From: Deltaproteobacteria bacterium
Lineage (GTDB): Bacteria; Myxococcota_C; UBA6777
Assembly (NCBI GenBank): GCA_006226375.1
Contig: SBHC01000054.1
Location: 1-64,000, forward strand
Direction: 5' to 3'
Length of the DNA stretch: 64,000 bases
In this document: positions 62,030 through 64,000 of the stretch, one piece after another
Layout: every line of letters starts with the position of its first letter
Numbering within the stretch: the stretch's first letter is position 1
Program-made: the position numbers and the translations under genes
The notes under the pieces: model-generated
The model's input: the letters and a program-made list of their open reading frames with translations, nothing else
What the model was told of the DNA's origin: nothing
The model's database searches: none

Positions 62030-63295
62030 TTAGCTCTTGCCTCCGGACTTTCCGATCACAACCGGAGTTCCTTCGATGGGGTCATCCAACTGTGTGACAA
62101 TCACCCGGTCACCGTCGCGCAATCCCCCAACAATCACAGCCCGGGCGCTGTCCAGGTAAGCGACTTGCACTTTGCGGCTGACAATTTTCTTGTTCTCAAC
62201 GAGATAAACGATGTTGTCTTGGTACAAAGCCTGTCGAGGGATCGAGACAGCTTGTTCGATGTTCCGAGCAGGGATTTTCACGCGACAGAACGTTCCGGGA
62301 AGAAGGCTCCCGACTTGCTTCGTTTTGCGCAAGTCCACCGTGACATACAGCGTCAGCGTCCGAGTCGAACGGTCCAGGCTGGAGGCGACTCGCGACACCC
62401 GAGCCTTCCATTTCATGTTGTCCACCGACACCTTAACAGGAGGCAACTTGCCCAAGATCTTGGGGATATCTGGCCAGCGTAAGACGTCGCCCTCGCCGTT
62501 GGTTTGAATCTTTCGGAGAGCATCCAGACCAAACGCAACAGGGATTTCAATTGAGTCGATGCTTTCGATCGTGCCGATGCTTCGGCCTGCTGCAACAAAG
62601 GTTCCTCGGGTGATGCTGCCTCGACTAACGCGGGCGTCGAAAGGTGCTGCCAAGGCTGTCCGACGAAGGTTCAAGGCCGCCCGGCTCAGAAGAATCTTGT
62701 TCACAGCGAGAGCCTGACGCAGAGACTCCAAACGTTGCCCCCGATCCAACACTTGCTGCTCCGACCGCTCAAACGAGCTTGGGTCCAGCGCCTTCGTTTG
62801 CACCAAGCGACGGCTACGTCCCAGGTTGCGCTGGCTCACACGGTAGGCACGCTCGGCAATTTTTATCTGCTTGATCGTGGAGGCGATCGTAGCTTTAAGC
62901 CTGCGGTACTCGATGGAGTAGTCGCTGCGATCCACAACCACCATGGTCTTCCCACGACGAACGAAGGCTCCCACCTTAAATTCGGGCTTCAGCGTGTATA
63001 CGACCTTGCCAGAAACCTGGGGGACAACGTCGAGACGCCGGCTCGGTTCTGCGGTCCCGAACCCTCTCAGAAACAAAGGGATGGTTCGAAGCTTAACGTC
63101 ACGAACCGAAACCTTCAGCGACAGCACCTTCACGGCTGCCTTTTTCTTTGGGCGTTTCCGCATCTTGGAAAACCCACGAAACGCCACAACCCCGACAACA
63201 AGGATGAGACCGGCTGCGATAGCACCCCGCAACATCCTCGCACGAGAGGGCGTAAAGTCTTGTTGTTCTTCTGCGTAATCTTCCATTGCATCCAT
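62030..63295 (-). CDS. RND-type membrane-fusion (adaptor) protein
   Basis: The 421-residue protein has one N-terminal membrane helix (LRGAIAAGLILVVGVVAF), a lipoyl domain (VVPQVSGKVVYTLKPEFKVG ... APFDARVSRGSITRGTFVAAG), an alpha-hairpin (residues about 135-215) and beta-barrel and membrane-proximal domains (LPGTFCRVKIPARNIEQAVSIPRQAL). It couples the RND pump encoded immediately downstream to an outer-membrane channel. Start codons at 63295 and 63286 are both possible; the ribosome site is weak for each. Confidence 0.92.
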   Translation of the reverse strand: MDAMEDYAEEQQDFTPSRARMLRGAIAAGLILVVGVVAFRGFSKMRKRPKKKAAVKVLSLKVSVRDVKLRTIPLFLRGFGTAEPSRRLDVVPQVSGKVVYTLKPEFKVGAFVRRGKTMVVVDRSDYSIEYRRLKATIASTIKQIKIAERAYRVSQRNLGRSRRLVQTKALDPSSFERSEQQVLDRGQRLESLRQALAVNKILLSRAALNLRRTALAAPFDARVSRGSITRGTFVAAGRSIGTIESIDSIEIPVAFGLDALRKIQTNGEGDVLRWPDIPKILGKLPPVKVSVDNMKWKARVSRVASSLDRSTRTLTLYVTVDLRKTKQVGSLLPGTFCRVKIPARNIEQAVSIPRQALYQDNIVYLVENKKIVSRKVQVAYLDSARAVIVGGLRDGDRVIVTQLDDPIEGTPVVIGKSGGKS

Positions 63296-63504
63296 GGCCT
63301 GTGTTGCAGCAGTCTTACATCTACTTTATCTTGAAGTAATATAACGAAAAATTGCGGTTCTCTACGGATACCACCGTTTCAAACGCGGCTAGGGTGCCTT
63401 TCATTCCCCACATTGTCAAGCAGATTTACATGGTGTTTACACAAGCATCTTTCGACGCATTCTTGAGGTCTTAAGAGCTCCATGGGGATCAATGTAGAGG
63501 GACA

Positions 63505-63544
63505 GAGAGAAGGGACAAGAAGAAGAGAGAAGGGACAAGAAGAA
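63505..63544. repeat. Two perfect copies of a 20-bp purine-rich unit
   Basis: The unit GAGAGAAGGGACAAGAAGAA occurs twice in tandem (63505-63524, 63525-63544) and is followed by a partial copy. It lies just after the end of the last lipoprotein gene, in the leader of the adaptor gene. One strand is almost pure purine, so it may form unusual structure. Copy number could vary by slippage. Confidence 0.6.
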
Positions 63545-63587
63545 GAGAAAAGGATCTCAGGGAGGAAGAGAGGCGTTGGAGAGGAGA

Positions 63588-63971
63588 TTAACGATAGCGG
63601 AACACCAAGCAGGTCGCCCCTTTGAACCCGGAGGGATCGTATTCGCCAGCGCCGGGAATCAAGCTGCCACCTTTGGTCTTGCGGTATTCAATTTTGCAGA
63701 TACCGTGCCCACCACCCTGAGCGGCTGCACCCCGCAAGCGCTGCACCATACCACCTTGTGTGATGGGTTCAGACGCATCGACAATCACAGAGCCGATGAT
63801 GGTCACATCTGTAGGACAGGTTTTGCCCAACTTCACCACAACCTTGTCCGTTTGCGTTGCAGGAAATGAGTTACGGACAGAGGGAAGGAAGCGGCCGGAC
63901 ACACATCCAACGCTCGTTCCGGCAACCAAAACAACAAGCAAGGTCCACCACAGAATCCGTCGGTTCTGCAT
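63588..63971 (-). CDS. Small lipoprotein of unknown function
   Basis: The 127-residue protein has a signal peptide with lipobox SVGC (Cys23). The mature domain contains VVVKLGKTCPTDVTIIGSVI, MVQRLRGAAAQGGGHGICKI and a terminal GATCLVFRYR. The order 'cysteine, strand, IIG-V, helix with LRxxAAxxGG, C-I-x-Y, C-L-V-F' resembles the DUF4156/RcsF-like small lipoproteins that carry two disulfides, though the match is partial. It ends about 290 bases before the adaptor start on the same strand, so joint transcription with the efflux operon is possible. A purine-rich tandem repeat lies between. Confidence 0.68.
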   Translation of the reverse strand: MQNRRILWWTLLVVLVAGTSVGCVSGRFLPSVRNSFPATQTDKVVVKLGKTCPTDVTIIGSVIVDASEPITQGGMVQRLRGAAAQGGGHGICKIEYRKTKGGSLIPGAGEYDPSGFKGATCLVFRYR

Positions 63972-64000
63972 TCTTTTCTCCCGACACAGGCATGGGTAAC

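Noticed and set aside
62735-63334. Plus-strand open frame of 199 codons
   Set aside because: It is antisense to the adaptor gene.

Overview
The window looks like chromosomal DNA of a Gram-negative, predatory- or social-type bacterium of the Myxococcota or a related former deltaproteobacterial lineage. The basis is the gene content: about a dozen lipoproteins with lipoboxes, MopE-style 'CNGxDDNxDGxxDE' motifs, Ser/Thr kinases with PEGA domains, sigma-54 activators with FHA or kinase domains, a bacterial alpha-2-macroglobulin, an acyl-CoA oxidase, CotH, and TolC/RND efflux. This is inferred from families, not from a marker gene. I found no rRNA, tRNA or CRISPR array.

Region 1 (1-9.07 kb) is an AT-rich accessory stretch. 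An IS256-family element at the left edge abuts an N-terminally truncated second DDE transposase. Behind it come a secreted WD40 protein, an IS3-family remnant, a secreted Hint (intein-like) protein, a decayed beta-propeller gene, a small lipoprotein, a VWA protein and small orphan genes. Coding density is low and several pieces are broken.

Region 2 (9.07-33 kb) has higher G+C and looks resident. It holds an acyl-CoA oxidase with its alpha/beta hydrolase, then a ParA-like ATPase in operon with a 1089-residue membrane coiled-coil protein built from strict 26-residue repeats. A rhodanese, an LRR protein and an alpha-2-macroglobulin without signal peptide follow. Next are a secreted Lys/Arg/Cys-rich triple-repeat protein, a degenerate receiver, a phosphoethanolamine-methyltransferase-like enzyme, a tail-anchored low-complexity protein, a methyltransferase/TDP2-like pair, a cyclophilin, a GNAT enzyme, a BNR-type lipoprotein, a tandem-repeat lipoprotein and a DUF4239 protein.

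Region 3 (33-42 kb) is the most system-like part. A leftward cluster encodes an RstAB-like two-component system, a lamin-tail lipoprotein, a VTC (polyphosphate polymerase-type) protein, a DUF4956 membrane protein, and a private HlyD/TolC export pair. A CotH-kinase lipoprotein is divergent from it across a short intergenic region that carries tandem 10-bp repeats. I propose an envelope phosphate-polymer or protein-phosphorylation module with its own exporter and sensor.

Region 4 (42-64 kb) holds a lipoprotein with a collagen-like stretch and a 15-residue beta-solenoid, divergent from a PEGA Ser/Thr kinase across a GTTAAG/CTTAAC repeat cluster. An FHA sigma-54 activator, a TPR protein, purEK and a TlpA-like thioredoxin follow. 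Then come a 1355-residue fusion of kinase, PEGA, sulfatase-modifying-factor fold and sigma-54 activator, two Cys-rich lipoproteins, an RND pump with its adaptor, and a small lipoprotein at the right edge.
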